A stretch of DNA of 64,000 nucleotides from Tillus elongatus (lineage: Eukaryota > Arthropoda > Insecta > Coleoptera > Cleridae). The notes beneath the pieces were generated by a model. That model had not been told where the DNA came from, did not search any database, and saw nothing but the letters and a program-made list of their open reading frames with translations. Of this stretch, positions 62,556 through 64,000 are shown in pieces. The stretch is taken from positions 5,118,501 through 5,182,500 of the forward strand of contig OZ023269.1 in NCBI GenBank assembly GCA_964006375.1. Direction: 5' to 3'. The translations under genes and the position numbers were made by a program. Each line of letters starts with the position of its first letter. Within the stretch, counting starts at the first letter, position 1.

Positions 62556-62961
62556 AGATAACAATAGCCAACTCATACAATGTATATAAGAAGTACAGAT
62601 CCCGATTCAACACCCAAGGTCGCTGACGAATGGGTTAATTAAAAGCAGCGCAATAAGAAGAATAGACTATTCATAAATGGGTAAACAACTAGACCTTCAA
62701 TTCAGCAACCAGCCACCTGCTAGAATCACCTTCAAGACTGCAACTTAGGTGGAAACCGCCTCTCGGTCCACGCCCCACCAGAGACTATATATGGAAGTTA
62801 CCAGTCCACGGACGGACATTCCTACATTGTTATTGCTTGAGTCTCTTTTAAATTGTCATAATTTATATTTATCATTTTTTATTATTATTCATAAGTATTT
62901 TATGTAACTATAATCAATAAATTCTTTTAAAAAGTCAAGTGTGTTAACAAGAAAGTTAACT
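62556..62961 (+). repeat. 3' LTR
   Basis: 406 bp, same ends as the 5' LTR with two visible differences. Followed by the CGCG target duplication. Confidence 0.93.
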
Positions 62962-63267
62962 CGCGTAAATGTGAACATCTCGGTAATGTGAACATTAAAT
63001 TACTTACATTGACATCTCTGTAACGTAAACAGCATGCCCTCTCGATAACGTGAACAACACTTCTTTCAAAGCATGACTCGTGTAAGTCACACGGACCTGT
63101 CTCAACCTGTTCACCTGTTATGTGTGGTTATATTACACATAACAGCATTAGTTCATTCACTTCTCTTCTGCAGATTTGATTGTAAGAAGCATTTACATAC
63201 ACATTTTTCAACTGTGGTGCTTCAAGTGTAGCTTCATAAAAGTGTGCAAAAATAAGACAGCTAATTA

Positions 63268-63986
63268 ATAGCTAAACGTAAAATAAAGTGCTTGTTATTA
63301 CACGAAAAGGCTACCATATTAGAAGAACATAGCAATGGTTTAAGTGTCGGTGCTTTGGCTCAAAAATATGGAGTAGCCAAATCTATCATTTGCTCAATAA
63401 AATCTAAAAGAGATGCAATCATAAAAGTTGTTAGCACAACCTTACGCCTTACAAAAAAGCGAACTTTACGAAAGGCAGAATATCCAGCAGTTGAAAGGGC
63501 AGTCTACAAGTGGTTCCTTACCCAATGCCAAAACAACATGCTGCTAAGCGGAGACATGCTAAAAGAAAATGTCATAAGTGTATATGCAGATGTATACGAG
63601 AACAGAGGTAACTTTGTCGCAAGTGACGGATGGCTGCAACGATTTAACTCTAGATTTGGTATATGATTTTTTAAAATTCCTATAAAGAGTAGCTGTCTTC
63701 TTAGCCTGAACTTGTAGATCCATCCCAAATAGAACTCAAAACAGTTATTGACGAATTCGACTTATGCGATCATCAGATCTATAATGCAGACGAAACTGGG
63801 TTATATTGGCAACTATTACCAGATAAAAGTTACGTTTCAATATCAGAGAACCTGCCATCAAAGCAACGAATCACATTTCTTGGCTGCACAAATGTCTTAG
63901 GATCTCACAAATTACTACAACCATTTGTAATAGACAAGGCTAGAAATCCGAGGTGTTTTAAAAACTTTAATTATCCAGTGGTATAG
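63268..63986 (+). pseudogene. Pogo/Tigger-like (CENP-B/DDE_1) transposase, partial
   Basis: The frame starts where relatives have ATG but reads ATA here (63268), followed by AKRKIKCLLLHEKATILEEH, a CENP-B-type helix-turn-helix (LAQKYGVAKSIICSIKSKRD). The second DNA-binding part follows (AVERAVYKWFLTQCQ, DGWLQRFNSRFGI), with a stop at 63664. In another frame come IYNADETGLYWQLLP, with the first catalytic Asp of DDE_1 transposases, and QRITFLGCTNVLGSHKLLQP. A stop near 63985 and the window end follow. Lost start, stop and frameshift make it non-functional. Confidence 0.85.
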
Positions 63987-64000
63987 AAAAACACGAAAAA

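Larger units (their letters stand above)
57976..62961 (+). mobile_element. Gypsy/errantivirus-like LTR retrotransposon, internally deleted
   Basis: Two 406-bp LTRs (AGATAACAATAGCC to GAAAGTTAACT) are flanked by a 4-bp target duplication CGCG (57972-57975, 62962-62965). The primer site, PPT, gag start, RNase H-integrase and env are all in the usual order. A deletion has removed the end of gag, protease and most of RT/RNase H. The LTRs differ at two sites that I can see (G/A at 58143 vs 62723 and A/T near 58223 vs 62803), so insertion is recent. It is inserted in the pogo-like element. Confidence 0.93.
57947..64000 (+). mobile_element. Pogo/Tigger-like DNA transposon interrupted by an LTR retrotransposon, right end outside the window
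   Basis: The left end CAGTAGAAACTCGATAACGT follows TA at 57945-57946; Tigger ends typically start CAGTAGAACCTCGATAA. After 29 bp the LTR element (57976-62961) intervenes, and the transposon resumes at 62966. A 15-bp motif close to CTCGATAACGTGAAC occurs four times: 57956-57970, 62979-62993, 63016-63030 and 63041-63055. This suggests repeated subterminal binding sites. The transposase remnant follows at 63268. The other terminus lies beyond 64000. Confidence 0.8.

Overview
The window is repeat-dominated animal nuclear DNA, most likely from an insect with a large, transposon-rich genome. The families present point that way: mariner-type transposons with DUF4817-like N-termini, RNase H-bearing non-LTR retrotransposons, Penelope-like elements, and a gypsy/errantivirus-like LTR element with env. 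The order is an inference; a beetle would fit, but nothing here proves it. I found no convincing single-copy host gene, no rRNA gene and no free-standing tRNA gene. Base composition is AT-rich, with about nineteen pure or nearly pure (TA)n arrays of 60-200 bp.

Layout. 1-9740: TA-centred repeats, and a decayed hAT element (2727-5122, perfect 8-bp target duplication) sitting in an old RTE-like LINE. 9740-13770: a truncated RNase H LINE, a tandemly duplicated ~0.6-kb unit, Penelope terminal sequences forming a palindrome with hammerhead-ribozyme-like motifs, and a mariner remnant. 14730-17110: a TA array, a long hairpin and a LINE reverse transcriptase remnant. 17250-20870: no recognisable gene. 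20870-25170: hAT fragments split by a LINE, another LINE 3' end and a Penelope RT/GIY-YIG remnant. 25500-33000: TA-centred repeat, two tRNA-derived SINEs, a MITE, and two mariner families back to back around one TA array. 33040-36620: a LINE with a nested LINE, flanked by Penelope fragments in opposite orientation. 37200-48010: chimeric, truncated mariners and the first copy of a ~2.1-kb composite repeat with a large palindrome. 48844-51097: a complete mariner with an intact 362-codon DD41D transposase and 340-bp terminal inverted repeats, placed in a TA array. 51098-54400: second copy of the composite repeat and hairpins. 54674-57321: another mariner and the longest TA array. 57947-64000: a pogo/Tigger-like transposon interrupted by a young, internally deleted gypsy-like LTR retrotransposon (406-bp LTRs differing at two sites) with intact integrase and env reading frames.

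How the parts relate. Most mariner termini visible here abut (TA)n arrays, and several arrays are the cores of one dispersed repeat. TA-targeting transposons therefore appear to have used microsatellite cores as landing sites. Most coding remnants are broken; the intact ones are the 49349-50437 transposase and the integrase and env frames of the LTR element.
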